From NCBI GenBank assembly GCA_023974075.1, contig CM043788.1, positions 15,773,428 through 15,837,427 on the forward strand: a stretch of 64,000 nt of DNA, given 5' to 3'. Within the stretch, counting starts at the first letter, position 1. Each line of letters starts with the position of its first letter. Both the position numbers and the translations under genes were made by a program. A model generated the notes under the pieces. The model did not search any database. It saw nothing but the letters and a program-made list of their open reading frames with translations, and was not told the DNA's origin. The DNA comes from Chaenocephalus aceratus. Lineage: Eukaryota > Chordata > Actinopteri > Perciformes > Channichthyidae. This document shows positions 8,982 to 19,290 of the stretch, piece after piece.

Positions 8982-11768
8982 TTAAAAACATTTAGTGGCA
9001 CCAGATTGTTCAGTTTCCATTTGCAGACTATTCCAAGACAGAGGAGCTGCGCATCTAAAAGCTGTCTTCCCTAAGACAGTCCTAGCAGTTGGCACATTTA
9101 ATAAAACCACTGCATTCGATCTCAGGCAGTAGCCACTTACAATTCTCCGTGAGATCAGGGAGCAGATATAAGATGGAAGTTTCCCTAACATGGCTTTGTA
9201 TATAAAAATGTACCAGTGACTGAGCCTCCGTACAGTTAGTGAAAGCAAACCAGCCCTTGCATACAGGGTACAGTGATGGGTTAATGCTTTACAGTTTGTC
9301 ACAAATCTTAGTGCACTGTGATACGCAGCATCTAACTTGACCAGGCAATTGGCAGGTGCATTCATATACATCAGATCCCCATAGTCCAGCACAGGTAAAA
9401 AGGTCACAGTGACTAGCCTTTTCCTGGCCTCAAGCGAGAAACAGGACTTGTTCCTGTAGAAGAAACCTAGCCTAACCCTCAGTTTTTTTAGCAGGTTATT
9501 GACATGAAGTTTAAAAGTGAGACAATCATCAAGCCAGATACCAAGGTATTTGTAACAGGCAACAACTTCAAGTTTTGTTCCTTGCGTAGTTACAATATCT
9601 AAAACAGGCTCTGGTGTCCTTTTTGCTTTTGAAAAGAGCATTACCTTGGTTTTATCCACATTTAAAAGAAGCTTTAATTCAGAGAGCTGAGTCTGAATAG
9701 TGTTAAAAACAGCCTGTAATTTAACAACAGCCTCTTTAATGGAGGGACCTGCACAATACATCACAGTATCATCCGCATACAAATGTAAAGTAGCTTCATC
9801 CACATTATCACCTACGCTGTTAATATATATGGAGAATAAAAGTGGTCCTAAAACAGAACCTTGTGGTACACCATTAGAAATGTTTAACCACTCAGAAGAC
9901 AGTCCATCAAAATGAACACATTGGGACCTTTCAGAGAGGTAGTTCACAAACCACCCCACTGCAAGGCTGGATATACCAATACTGAGTAGCCTCTGCTTTA
10001 AGATGCCGGTGTCAAACGCTTTGGAAAGGTCAATAAACAGAGCTGCACAACTCTGCTTATTATCTAAAATACTAGTAATGTCATTCACCACTTTCATTGT
10101 GGCAGTGATGGTGCTGTGTTTCTTTCTGAATCCTGACTGATGTTTAGACAGGATATCATTTATAGATAAAAACTCCTTTACTTGTTCACTCACAAGTCGT
10201 TCGAGCACCTTAGCCAGAACTGACAATTTAGAGATTGGCCTATAGCTATTTAAAATAGTTGCCTCCCCTCCTTTCAGTAAAGGCAAGACATAAGCAGACT
10301 TCCATACTTTTGGAATTGCATTTGTGCTGAGGGAGAGGTTAAAAAGATAAGTAAGAGGTGGAGCAATACAATCTGCAGCTATCTTTAAAAAGAAAGGTTC
10401 TAAGTTGTCCGGGCCAGCCGGTTTCCTAGGATCTAACTTGGATAATGCTTCATGAACAATACCAATAGTTAAAGGAGTAAAACTGAAAGGGTTTTCCAGA
10501 CCACATTGTTCAGAGTCAAGGATTGGAGCGTTCACAGAAGCAGAAGTACAGTCAGTGACAGAATCAAACAGAGCCACAAGACACAAAATGCTTATTAAAG
10601 CAATTTAGCATAGTAGCCCTGTCTGATATAGTGCCAGATGCTGTGGTGAGGCACGGAGGTAGCTCATTTGGGATATCACCAGTGGAAATCGATTTTATGG
10701 CTTTCCAAAATTTCCTAGGATTATTCAGGTTTTCTGTGGTAACCGACAAATAGTACTTTGATTTAGCACTTTTTATTTGAGATGTGAAGCTATTTCTTAG
10801 CTGCCTAAAACGTAGCCATTCTACCTCTGAGCCTGATTTCCTAGCCTTAGCCCAAGCATTATTTCTCTCATGAAGTAGACTGGACAGCTTAGCAGAAAAC
10901 CAGGGATTGTTTCGTCCCTTCACTCTAAATTTACGCAGAGGTGCATGTCTATCTATAATTTTCATAAAACCAAGATAAAAATAAGACCATGCAGTTTCTA
11001 CATCAGCACACAGATTGATTTTACCCCAATCAAAATCAAACAGATCATGTAAAAAACCCTGCTCCACAAAGTGTTTTTTGTCTCTCTTTGTGATGATACG
11101 TGGTTTAACCTTTTGGACCTTAGTGTCCCTAATTGTGGCTACAACACAGTGGTCACTCACATCATTAGCAAATACTCCCACAGATGAGTATTTATGTGGA
11201 CCATTTGTTAAAATTAGATCAATTAAGGAGGATTTATTTGGGGACTTAATATTTGGGCGAGTAGGACTGTCTATAATCTGGGTAAAATTCAAAGAGGTAC
11301 ACAGGTTTTTAAAATCCTTTGACACAGAAGTTAACAAGTCCCAATTAAAATCACCAAGCAGCACTATTTCATTGTAGGAAATTTGTGATAACAGTTTTGC
11401 CAATGACGATAAAGAGTCCTTGACAGCCGAAGGGGCCCTGTAGCAGCCCACCACCATGACCTGTTGACCCTTTGTTACCTCAATATTCACGGCTAAAAAT
11501 TCGAGCTGTTCACTAACAGATTTGGAAACCATATTAGTTACACAAAACTTATTTTTCACATAAATGGCAACGCCACCACCTTTTTTAGCCCAGTCAGTAC
11601 GATAGACACTGTAACCATTTATGTAAATGTCAGAGGCCAAAATGGATTTATCTAGCCACGTTTCTGATACGACAATGACATCAGCATCAGTCGAACTCGC
11701 CCAAATACGGACAAAATATAATTTAGGTAACAGACTACGCACATTTAAATGAATTAAACCTAGCCCAG
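8982..11768 (-). pseudogene. LINE-B ORF2: endonuclease-reverse transcriptase, one frameshift
   Basis: Read on the minus strand from 11,768. The endonuclease begins LGLIHLNVRSLLPKL and has VSETWLD, GGGVAIYVK, GCYRAP, LLGDFNWDL and VSDHCVVATI. A single-base change near 10,575 shifts the frame. RT follows with DPRKPAGPDNLEPFFLK, YRPISKLSVLAKVLERL, SKHQSGFRKKHST, FIDLSKAFDTG, NGVPQGSVLGPLLFS and LHLYADDTVMY, so the YADD catalytic box is intact. The tail has YKYLGIWLDD and ends at 8,982. The apparent Met at 11,787 lies inside the LTR and is not the true start: the frame runs on at 21,243 across the LTR insertion. About 930 residues remain, close to full size for the EN-RT part. Confidence 0.9.
11764..11768. 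repeat. Target-site duplication CCCAG, left copy
   Basis: CCCAG directly precedes the 5' LTR and recurs at 21,243-21,247 directly after the 3' LTR. Five bases is the normal duplication size for Ty3/gypsy integrase. Confidence 0.9.
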
Positions 11769-12502
11769 TGTGAGGAAGCGCACACACTCCCTCACTAACA
11801 TGTTGGTCTTAACTATTTGTTTGTTAAGAAAGGTAGTACATGTTTTTTCTGAGTTGCCTTTATTTCAGTTAAAGTTATAAAAACAGTTTACATAGACAAA
11901 CTAATAAAATGCATCTAAATTCGTTTGTCAGTCTGTAAAACACACAAGCACCAAGTAATCACCATTTCCTTTGTTCAGACCTGGAGGCCATCTTGTCCCA
12001 GTGCTCAAAGGGGGAGCACGCCTCCAAAGTACACCTTATATGTGCCGTATGAGTAGGCGGAGTCTTGGACGCGATTGGTCAGGAAATGTGTGATTTTATC
12101 AGTGTCACTTAAGTTAAAAACTATCCGTTTTAAGCAGACCTTGTTGTTCTTGAAGATATCATATTTATGGCGATGCAATAATGAATTTACTTAAGCCTTT
12201 AGGGTTTTATTAAAGGTAGACAACAGTGTTTAATTTTGTATTTAAGCCTTCACTCCGCTTTTAGAACCATGACCTGATTGGCCAGGTTGGAGTGGGAAGG
12301 CGGGCCGTCTCCTATAAATGTGGTTGGGAAGAGAGGGGAAGGGCTTTTCGTTTTTGTTCCTTGCTGGTGAATGCAGCAACAGGCATGCAGTTTGTGTTTC
12401 TGTGGAATAATGTGGAAGGCTAAGAATAAAATGCCTGTTTATTTTTGCAAGAAAACCCTCTCTCCACATATCGTTCTTTCACCTGAACCTCACATCGTAA
12501 CA
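11769..12502 (+). repeat. 5' LTR of the Gmr1-like element
   Basis: 734 bases, TG...CA bounded. It carries a TATAAA at 12,313-12,318 and an AATAAA at 12,425-12,430, the positions expected for promoter and polyadenylation signal. The matching TATA in the 3' LTR reads CAATAAA. About a dozen substitutions and a small GTGTTT indel separate the two LTRs. Confidence 0.92.
12313..12318 (+). promoter_or_regulatory. TATA box of the 5' LTR
   Basis: TATAAA lies about 110 bases upstream of the AATAAA signal, in a region GC-rich on its 5' side. Placement fits the U3/R boundary of an LTR. Inferred from sequence only. Confidence 0.55.
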
Positions 12503-12520
12503 ATTGGTGGCAGTGGTGGG
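12503..12520 (+). promoter_or_regulatory. Probable primer-binding site
   Basis: ATTGGTGGCAGTGGTGGG directly follows the 5' LTR, where the tRNA primer of an LTR element anneals. I cannot say which tRNA it matches. Confidence 0.4.
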
Positions 12521-12564
12521 ATATTTAAAAGCCTGTGAGGAGTCTTAGAGGACAGAGTGACTAA

Positions 12565-13607
12565 ATGAGAGGTGGATGTGGAAGAGGTCGTCAGGCAAGG
12601 GCCACAGCCTTGCCAGACATGGAGGAAGAAAAAAGACGAGGGACAATGGAAGAAGAATCTCCACTTGAGGGAGCCGTGGCAGCTGACAGTGAAGAAGATG
12701 AAGAAGAGCTGGTGGTTTGCCCCAAAGTGTTTACAGCCCATACTGGGGGTGAGGAACTCGCTACAGTAAGCTTCATGGAAGAAATTAGAGAGTTTGTGCA
12801 TAGGTCTAAGCAGACTGAGGCAATACTTTTTGAACAGATGAAACAATTAAGAAGTGACATGGTTTCAAAGTCAAGGCAGGACTCAGAAGTATACTATGAT
12901 GACCCTGTTCAACAGCATCCCTATGCAATGCGTGCTGATAATCCAAGGCTACAAGCTGAAACCTTGACACACCTGCTAAAAGGTGAGCCACATGGAAAAT
13001 TCAAGCCACTTCAAACTAGCAGGCCTGCCTCCTTATCCGATTGGCCTGTCTAGCCTCTGCAGAATATTGATCCACCAATCCGGACAGCAAGGCCCTATGT
13101 AAGTGAGCCAAGGATACCTGACTTCAAAGAAGGTGAAGACCCACAAAGTTTTTTTGTTCGGTTTGAACGGATGGCCAGCACATGGGGGTGGCAGCCATTA
13201 GCATGGGCCGCCAGAGTAGTAACCTTGTTGACAGGAAGAGCTCAGTTGAGGCCTATGCTGGAATGGATGAGGAACACTCAGAGTCATATGAAGCAGTTAA
13301 AGCAGCAGTGTTAATGAAGTTTAATGTGACTGAAGAGACTTACAGAAAGCGGTTCCGGAGCACCATGTTGCCAGTGGGAGAGACTGTAAGAGAAATCTAC
13401 AACCGTATTAAGGGGCTTTACAAAAGATGGATGAGACCGAACAGCCGTACTAAGGAGGAGATTGGAGAGACTATCGTATTGGAGCAGTACCTCCGTGTGC
13501 TTCAACCAGACGTCCGCACCTGGGTCAAGGAGCACAATCCCCAGACTGGGGTAGAAGCGGCAGATCTGGCAGAGCGGCCCACAGGGAACCTTCAAAGAAA
13601 AGAGTGA
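12565..13607 (+). pseudogene. Gmr1-like Gag with SCAN-like capsid domain, broken
   Basis: Gag builds the virus-like particle. The first frame (12,565-13,053) has an acidic region (DSEEDEEELVV) and a coiled-coil-like stretch. A TAG at 13,051-13,053 interrupts it; the same frame continues to about 13,235 with RIPDFKEGEDPQSFFVRFER. A frameshift there leads into the frame ending 13,607, with SYEAVKAAVLMKFNVTEETY, RKRFRSTMLPVGE and VLEQYLRVLQPDVRTWVKEH. That segment matches the SCAN domain pattern; vertebrate SCAN domains are known to derive from Gmr1-like Gag capsid. Two lesions make it non-functional. Confidence 0.85.
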
Positions 13608-14305
13608 CTGTTGGGAAACCAAGGTATGGGGAGAGCAAACCTCACACTTGGCCAACTGTTGAGAGCGTGGACACTGGGGTTGGTAAGAAACCTGCATATC
13701 CAAACTTAAAAACGAACTTTATATGTTACTACTGTCAGCAACCTGGTCACAAGGCTTCATTGTATCCATTAAGAAAGTCTAAGTCGGTTGAGATGTGTTC
13801 AGTACCTCGTGCAAAAAGTGTTGACCATGCTAATGTTACTGATAGTGGAATTGTTCCACATAGACATGTAGTAGATGTCACTGTAAATGGTCAAGCAGTG
13901 AAAGCCCTAGCTGACACTGGTAGTTCACAAACCTTGGTGAAGTCCAGCTTACTTAGCAATGTAATAGCTGATTTTGATGGCAGGGTAAATATCACATGTG
14001 TTCATGGTTGTAAAAAAGATTACCCAACTGCAGATGTTATCATTGAGGTTGAAGGGCAATCCTCTATGCTAACTGTTGGTGTGCTAGAGCACCTAGCTTA
14101 TGACGTGATCCTTGGAGATGATTTGCCAATCTTAGACCACTTGGTACAGCAAAACTCACTAGCGTACTCCTATGTAGCTACGCGCTCTATGACTAAGGGG
14201 TTAGAACCTTTACCAGATGCAGATGATAGTTTGTGTGAAGGGGGTGATAAGCTTAAGAAAACAAGGACGACAACGCCGTCAAGAGAAAAACAGAAATCAC
14301 GATAA
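13604..14305 (+). pseudogene. Gmr1-like nucleocapsid knuckle and aspartic protease
   Basis: The frame opens in a different register from gag. Residues about 42-55 hold a CCHC-type zinc knuckle, CYYCQQPGHKASLYP, in which the last cysteine appears replaced by tyrosine. The protease follows with the catalytic ALADTGSSQTLV (D-T-G, about residue 103), then YDVILGDDLPILD near the C-terminal substrate flap. The last 40 residues are a basic linker. Retroelement proteases act as dimers that cut the Gag-Pol polyprotein. The frame overlaps gag by four bases, but frameshift decay makes the original gag-pol junction uncertain. Confidence 0.85.
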
Positions 14306-14558
14306 GGCTAAATGCCCTGAGCTTACTCTCCCTGTAACTCCCCTCATAGAGCCTCAATGGCAAATCCCAGATAACTTCCGAGAGAGTCAGGAGAATGACC
14401 CATCTCTAAAACCTCTATTTTCAAAAGCATGCAAAGTAGATGGGGAGGAAGATGCAAACACAGGGGGGCTGAACAATCTAATTGGGGATCCCTTCATCAT
14501 AAAGGACAACCTTTTGTATTTGGCAGACATAGAGAAACCTAGGCTAGTCATTTCCTAA
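14217..14558 (+). pseudogene. Protease-integrase linker fragment
   Basis: This fragment continues pol in another register. FRESQENDPSLKPLFSKA and FIIKDNLLYLA resemble the linker found before the zinc domain of gypsy integrases. It stops at 14,558 because of a frameshift; PKEFRQVILHVGH in the next frame is the natural continuation. Confidence 0.6.
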
Positions 14559-14559
14559 A

Positions 14560-15579
14560 GAGTTTCGCCAAGTCATCCTGCATGTGGGTCATACTGTGCC
14601 ATGGGCTGGGCATCTGGGGCAGGCAAAAACGTATGACCGCATTGCTCAGCGTTTCTATTGGCCAGGATTATACAGAGAGGTAATTGATTACTGTAAAACG
14701 TGCCATGAGTGTCAGGTAGTGGCTCCTACCAAACTTTCAAACAGAGCCCCTCTACAACCATTACCAATAATGAGTGTACCTTATGAAAGAATAGCCATGG
14801 ATATAATTGGTCCTCTGCCAAAAAGTAGCAAGGGTCATAGGTTTGCCCTGGTTATTTGTGACTACGCCACCAGATATCCAGATGTCTATCCATTGCGTTC
14901 CATTCAGGTCAAACATATAGTGCAGTGTTTAGTAGAGCTATTCTCTAGAGTGGGCATCCCTAAAGAGATCTTAACAGATCAAGGTACCAACTTTATGTCC
15001 CATCTGATGAAGTCACTGTACTCGCAACTTGGGGTTAAAGGGATCAGAACAACTCCATACCACCCTGAAACTGATGGTCTGGTAGAACGTTTTAATGGTA
15101 CACTGAAACAAATGTTGAGAAAATGTATTGATGATACTGGCAAATATTGGGATAAATGGTTGCCATTCCTTTTGTTTGCATACAGAGAAGTGCCACAGGC
15201 TTCAACTGGTTTCTCCCCTTTTGAGTTGTTATATGGCAGACAGGTCAGAGGCCCTTTGGACGTGCTGAAGGAGAACTGGGTGGCTGGTGAGGCAGTGGCA
15301 ACAACAACAACCAACAGCATCATCTCTTACATTCTGCAGATGAGAGACAAACTGGACAGTTACAGAGAAACGGTCAAAGAACACATGCATGAAGCTCAAC
15401 ATAAGCAGAAGGTGTGGTACGACAAACGTGCTCGAGAAAGAGAGCTGAAAGCTGGCCAGAAAGTCTTGATACTGCTCCCTACAGGGCCAAGTAAGTTACT
15501 AGCCAAGTGGCAAGGCCCTTATACAGTAACCCGAAAGGCAGGCCCTGTGACCTATGAAATTCTCTGTCCTGATAAATGA
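14560..15579 (+). pseudogene. Gmr1-like integrase, catalytic core intact
   Basis: Integrase inserts the cDNA into the chromosome. The zinc-binding N-terminus has HTVPWAGHLG and CKTCHECQ (H-H-C-C). The core has Asp in AMDIIGPL, Asp in TDQGTNF and Glu in DGLVERFNG, with 35 residues between the second Asp and Glu, the D,D-35-E pattern. The C-terminal part has the GPFxxxYGRQ-like motif FELLYGRQVRGPL and a KWQGPYTVTRK segment. A TGA at 15,577-15,579 separates it from the RT linker in the same frame. It lies upstream of the RT remnant, the reverse of ordinary gypsy order. This is the best-preserved domain of the element. Confidence 0.92.
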
Positions 15580-15852
15580 AAGTGCAAACAGTTGTTGTAT
15601 GTAAACCTTTTAAAAGAATATCATGACAAGAAAAACCAGAAGGCAGGTAGAGAACATGTTCTGATGATCCAAGATGTCCAGCTGGAAGAAGAGGATGCGT
15701 TGGAAACAGAGGAGGCTGACATGGTGCCTCACAGAGAGAAGTGTAAACCCCAGGCCCCTCCGGAGCATCTGAGTTTGGATCAGGGGCAGCAACTGGGTGA
15801 GCTTAAACAATCTTTCCCAGCATTGTTCTCAGAAAAACCTGGACGCACTGAT
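15580..15852 (+). pseudogene. Gmr1-like integrase-RT linker
   Basis: Same frame as integrase after the TGA at 15,577. LLYVNLLKEYHDKK, LGELKQSFPALFSEKPGRTD leads into RT in gypsy-type pol proteins. The frame breaks off at codon GAT (15,850-15,852), where the Ngaro-like element is inserted, and resumes at GTG 19,121 in phase. Confidence 0.8.
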
Positions 15853-16064
15853 ATGAAGCTCAGCGCAAGTTCAGACAGGAAGACCCATCACTCCGTATTG
15901 CACGTCATGGCAATACTCGCTCCTTTCACTAGATGAGAGAGAGTGCCACTCCTTAGCCAACCTATCACTTCCCTCCATTCACAAGCCTAATTATCGCACC
16001 TGTTAATCCCTCTATATATGCTCTCCCCTTTTCTATCAGCTGTCTTTCAGGTGTCAACGCGCAA
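15853..16064 (+). repeat. Ngaro-like repeat A1
   Basis: 212 bases starting ATGAAGCTCAGCGC and ending GTCAACGCGCAAC. It matches A2 at 18,631-18,843 with only a few differences. A TATATATGCTCTCC patch at 16,013-16,026 could be a promoter. Confidence 0.9.
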
Positions 16065-16110
16065 CGGTAGTGCAAACAAACCTCCGCGTACGACAAAACT
16101 AACCTCAAAG

Positions 16111-16908
16111 ATGTCCAATTCGGACGATTCCGAGGACGAACTCTTCCAGGAGGATCTCAATCCCAGCCCTGACGCTCCGCCCGAGGCAGCTTCCCCCTCC
16201 TCAAGCTACCGGCGCCCGAGCGGGTTCCCGCAGCAGCTCTCATTCAGCAGAGGCAGATCTCCTCACTCTTCAACTGCAGCAGAAGGGCATTTCCCCAGCC
16301 CCAGGTACTCTCTCCCAGCTTCGCGAGCTCTCAGACCAAGTAGCAGGCGCCGTCCCCCAGCTCACGCCAGCAGCTCCAGCCGGCCCCTCCGACAGATCGC
16401 GGCACGGCCGAGGCCGCGGGGGTAAGAGGACAAGGAAGTCGCCCCCCCAGTAGCTCATCCGTCCAAAAAGTCAACTTCCTCCCAGGCTCGCACCATCGCT
16501 GACCAGCCCGGAAGCACCTTAAACCAGCCTGGGCTCATAGATACCAGCTTGGCCAACACCCTGCAATCCCTGGCCAAATCCATGCAACAAATCGACGCTC
16601 GCCTTCAGTCTATGGAAAGGGCAGCAGCCAGAGCCTCCACTTCATCAACTCACAGGGCTGCGCTTCCGGCCATGGCGCCGCCGGGGTTAATGCCAGTCCA
16701 AACCCCTACATTCCCTCACAGTGTAGCCTCCCCTCATTCCCTGGCTTCCGCCCTCCCAGTCACCCTTTCCACGCCTGCAACGATGCTCATCCGAGGTCCG
16801 TATGTCCCAGGCGCAGCCGGCCTAAGATCCCCGCCCTGCTCAGAAACCACATGGCGGGAGATTCTTCTGATCATTCACCCCTCCACCCCCTTAATATCAC
16901 TCGCTTAG
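16111..16908 (+). pseudogene. Ngaro-like Gag, one in-frame stop
   Basis: The frame from ATG 16,111 runs 265 codons, broken only by TAA at 16,423-16,425. It starts with an acidic stretch (SDDSEDELFQEDL), then a Ser/Pro/Arg-rich low-complexity region. After the stop comes a short amphipathic segment (LQSLAKSMQQIDARLQSMER), a likely coiled coil, and a Pro/Ala-rich tail. The place, directly after A1, and the composition fit the Gag-like ORF1 of Ngaro elements, but I see no diagnostic motif. The C-terminal nucleocapsid part is lost where AT-rich and minisatellite sequence begins. Confidence 0.6.
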
Positions 16909-17236
16909 CAGCGTCTCATCTACTCACCCAGATCCCGTGCTCTTAGAACTATCTTCCCTTAGGGCTCAAACACATTCTTATTTTATTTTTTATTTTTATT
17001 AATAAATAAATAGATACAAAATGCCTATATAAAAAAAAAAATTAAAATTAAATAAAAACGTTGGTAATCACGCATATAACTGGTGGTGGTGTCATTAGCA
17101 TATCAGCTCACATATCATTGTCATGTTTTATATCTGGATTCTATTGCATCATTAATCTAAGATCACAGGCACATTTACACTACAGGTCCTGTCGTGTTAC
17201 ATGGTTATTCAAGTCATGTTCCACGTGTTCTGACCG
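16909..17236 (+). other. AT-rich internal Ngaro sequence, no gene
   Basis: Non-coding. Positions 16,980-17,060 are almost pure A/T with poly-A and poly-T runs. It links the truncated gag with the minisatellite. Confidence 0.6.
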
Positions 17237-17690
17237 AAGGGTCTCCGGCTCGAGTGAGCCAGGACGTGACATCCACGCATTTTTATTTTCATGTTTGACC
17301 GGAAGGGTCCCAGGCTTGTGAGCCAGGATGTGACATCCACGCATTTTTATTTCACGTTTGGCCGGAAGGGCTTTTACTTTTCATGTTTGACCGGAAGGGT
17401 CTCAGGCTTGTGAGCCAGGATGTGACATCCATGCATTTTTATTTCACGTTTGGCCGGAAGGGCTTTTACTTTTCATGTTTGACCGGAAGGGTCTCAGGCT
17501 TGTGAGCCAGGATGTGACATCCACGCATTTTTATTTCACGTTTGGCCGGAAGGGCTTTTACTTTTCATGTTTGACCAGAAGGGACTCAGGCTTGTGAGCC
17601 AGGATGTGACATCCACGCATTTTTATTTCACGTTTGGCCGGAAGGGCTTTTACTTTTCATGTTTGACCGGAAGGGTCTCAGGCTCTGTAC
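17237..17690 (+). repeat. 92-bp minisatellite inside the Ngaro-like element
   Basis: GACCGGAAGGGTCTCAGGCT starts at 17,297, 17,389, 17,481, 17,573 and 17,665, an exact 92-base period. Each unit contains GTGAGCCAGGATGTGACATC and GGCCGGAAGGGCTTTTAC. A shorter diverged unit precedes at 17,237. The last unit is interrupted by a LINE tail and resumes at 18,016. Confidence 0.93.
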
Positions 17691-18015
17691 ATGACAACGC
17701 TCTGTTTATATGCCTTGACCTGTATCTGTCTGCTTTGTGAATTTGTATTTTAGTTTAGTTTTTATATATGCTTGTATTTTAGTTTAGTTGTTATGTTTTT
17801 ATATATGCTTTTATCATAATATAAGTATCTCTGTTGAATGTTGTTTTACTGATTGTATTTACCTGTTATTTGAAGTGAATTTTTGTTTTAGGATGACTTT
17901 TAACATCTGTCCAGGGACTACAGATGAAAAATAGCCTGTTGGCTAACTCTGGCGCATTTACAGAAATGTCAATTAATGTGCACAGTCCCTGTCAAATAAG
18001 TAAAAAAAAAAAGAA
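17686..18015 (+). mobile_element. LINE 3'-end fragment inside the minisatellite
   Basis: The stretch ends CATCTGTCCAGGGACTACAG ... CAGTCCCTGTCAAATAAGTA followed by poly-A, a 3' end I recognise as recurrent in fish CR1/L2-type LINEs. It sits between AGGCT (17,682-17,686) and AGGCT just before TGTGAGCC (about 18,016-18,020), so AGGCT is a probable short duplication. No coding part is retained. Confidence 0.6.
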
Positions 18016-18186
18016 AGGCTTGTGAGCCAGGACGAATCCATCCATGCATTTTCCCACTCTTAGTCCTACGCTAGTCAATAACATGTTTTCTCTGTCCCCG
18101 TATAATTCTCTAATTATATCCATAAACCACCGCAGCTAGCTCGTAAGGTAAGTAACCCAGTACATCTCAATTCTATATATTTCATT

Positions 18187-18240
18187 ATTTTGGGGATTCA
18201 TCGGATCGGTTCTCCCTTCCCGAATGATATTCCTGCACAA
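18187..18240 (+). repeat. Partial, diverged B-type repeat
   Basis: TTTTGGGGATTCATCGGATC and CCCTTCCCGAATGATATTCC parallel the start of B1 at 18,457 and B2 at 18,947 with about six differences. It is a third, shortened relative of the B terminal repeat. Confidence 0.65.
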
Positions 18241-18250
18241 CGGGAAACCC

Positions 18251-18340
18251 CGTATGTCCGGGATGCCCCGTATGTCCGGGATGCCCCGTATGTCCGGGAT
18301 GCCCCGTACGTCCGGGATGCCCCATACGTCCGGGATGCCG
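18251..18340 (+). repeat. 18-bp tandem repeat, five units
   Basis: The unit CGTATGTCCGGGATGCCC repeats exactly three times, then twice with one to two changes. It is open in one frame (repeated PYVRDA) but I see no sign that this is translated. Confidence 0.95.
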
Positions 18341-18459
18341 AGGCATCAGTACGTCTAAATCCCCACATGTATTAACCTCTCATTTTCATCCATAGATTTC
18401 CACCGCATCCCACAAGGTAAGAATTCTTCACGTTCAGTACTTCATACTTCACTTCTTTT

Positions 18460-18630
18460 GGGGGTTCATCGGAAACGGTTCTTTCCCTTCCCGAATGATA
18501 TCCTACAAAACCTGGGCCTAATCGTCAAACACCATTTTGTTCTCTTGTTATAAACTATTATTATGTTTCATTTATATAATGTGACGGATAATAAACATGT
18601 ATTACATACATCACGTCTCTCCTGATTGAA
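18460..18630 (+). repeat. Ngaro-like repeat B1
   Basis: 171 bases from GGGGGTTCATCGGAAACGG to CTCCTGATTGAA, matching B2 at 18,950-19,120 at about 97%. It joins A2 without a spacer. Confidence 0.9.
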
Positions 18631-18843
18631 ATGAAGCTCAGCGCAAGTTCAGACAGGAAGACCCATCACTCCGTATTGCACGTCATGGCAATACTCGCTC
18701 CTTTCACTAGATGAGAGAGAGCGCCACTCCTTAGCCAACCTATCACTTCCCTCCATTCACGAGCCTAATTATCGCACCTGTTAATCCCTCTATATATGCT
18801 CTCCCCTTTTCTATCAGCTGTCTTTCAGGTGTCAACGCGCAAC
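18631..18843 (+). repeat. Ngaro-like repeat A2
   Basis: 213 bases, copy of A1 (15,853-16,064), starting ATGAAGCTCAGC immediately after B1. It is followed by about 105 bases of Pro-codon-like C-rich sequence before B2. Confidence 0.9.
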
Positions 18844-18949
18844 CCTCCTCCACCCCTTCGCCTCCTGCTTCCAACTCAGGGCCAATCTTAACCTCCTCCC
18901 TTCCAACCGGACCTAACCACTTATCACCATCACCAGTGTCTAGACCCGG

Positions 18950-19120
18950 GGGGGTTCATCGGAAACGGTTCTTTCCCTTCCCGAATGATATCTTACAAAA
19001 CCTGGGCCTAATCGCCAAACACCATTTTGTTCTCTTGTTATAAACTATCATTATGTTTTATTTATATAATGTGACGGATAATAAACATGTATTACATACA
19101 TGACGTCTCTCCTGATTGAA
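18950..19120 (+). repeat. Ngaro-like repeat B2
   Basis: 171-base copy of B1 forming the right end of the element. Gmr1 pol resumes at the very next base. Confidence 0.9.
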
Positions 19121-19290
19121 GTGATAAAGCATAACATTATATTAAAGGACACTAAACCTGTTCGCCTGAGGCCTTACAGGATTCCTGAAAGAATGATGGA
19201 ACCACTGAGGAAGGAGGTGGAGTTGATGTTGGACATGGGAGTCATTGAACCATCTAGAAGTGAGTGGTCAAATCCTATAGTGCTTGTATA
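19121..19290 (+). pseudogene. Gmr1-like RT remnant (N-terminal fingers only)
   Basis: VIKHNIILKDTKPVRLRPYR and VIEPSRSEWSNPIVLV are the first conserved blocks of gypsy RT. The frame then meets TAG at 19,289-19,291 and the sequence jumps directly to RNase H. The whole palm with the YxDD active site is missing, an internal deletion of roughly 600 bases compared with a normal pol. Confidence 0.9.

Larger units (their letters stand above)
8769..11768 (-). mobile_element. LINE-B (CR1/L2/Rex1 group), 3' two-thirds
   Basis: A minus-strand non-LTR retrotransposon whose 3' end is the ATTTC/GAAAT repeat tail at 8,766-8,791. The endonuclease-RT frame covers 8,982-11,768. The 5' end continues at 21,243 because a Gmr1-like LTR element inserted at 11,768 with a CCCAG duplication. 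It is relatively well preserved, with one coding frameshift. It truncates the DIRS element on its left. Confidence 0.88.
15853..19120 (+). mobile_element. Ngaro-like tyrosine-recombinase retrotransposon derivative, non-autonomous
   Basis: The ends are organised as split direct repeats: A1 at 15,853-16,064, internal DNA, then B1 (18,460-18,630) fused to A2 (18,631-18,843), then B2 (18,950-19,120). The A1...B1A2...B2 layout is diagnostic of Ngaro/PAT-type elements, which integrate by tyrosine recombinase without target duplication. None is seen here: the Gmr1 pol frame rejoins exactly. A Gag-like frame is present, but RT, RNase H and recombinase are absent; the space is filled by a 92-bp minisatellite, a LINE tail and an 18-bp repeat. 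It must have depended on proteins in trans. Confidence 0.85.

Noticed and set aside
11769..11787. Met at 11,787 as the start of the LINE-B endonuclease
   Set aside because: It lies inside the LTR inserted later; the LINE frame continues at 21,243.
12242..12469. Minus-strand frame in the LTR as a gene
   Set aside because: It is within a regulatory LTR and has no family resemblance.
17237..17690. CRISPR-like array
   Set aside because: The whole 92-bp unit is repeated, with no unique spacers; eukaryotic minisatellite.
18190..18375. 61-residue frame through the 18-bp repeat as a protein
   Set aside because: It depends on the tandem units having a length divisible by three; no other support.
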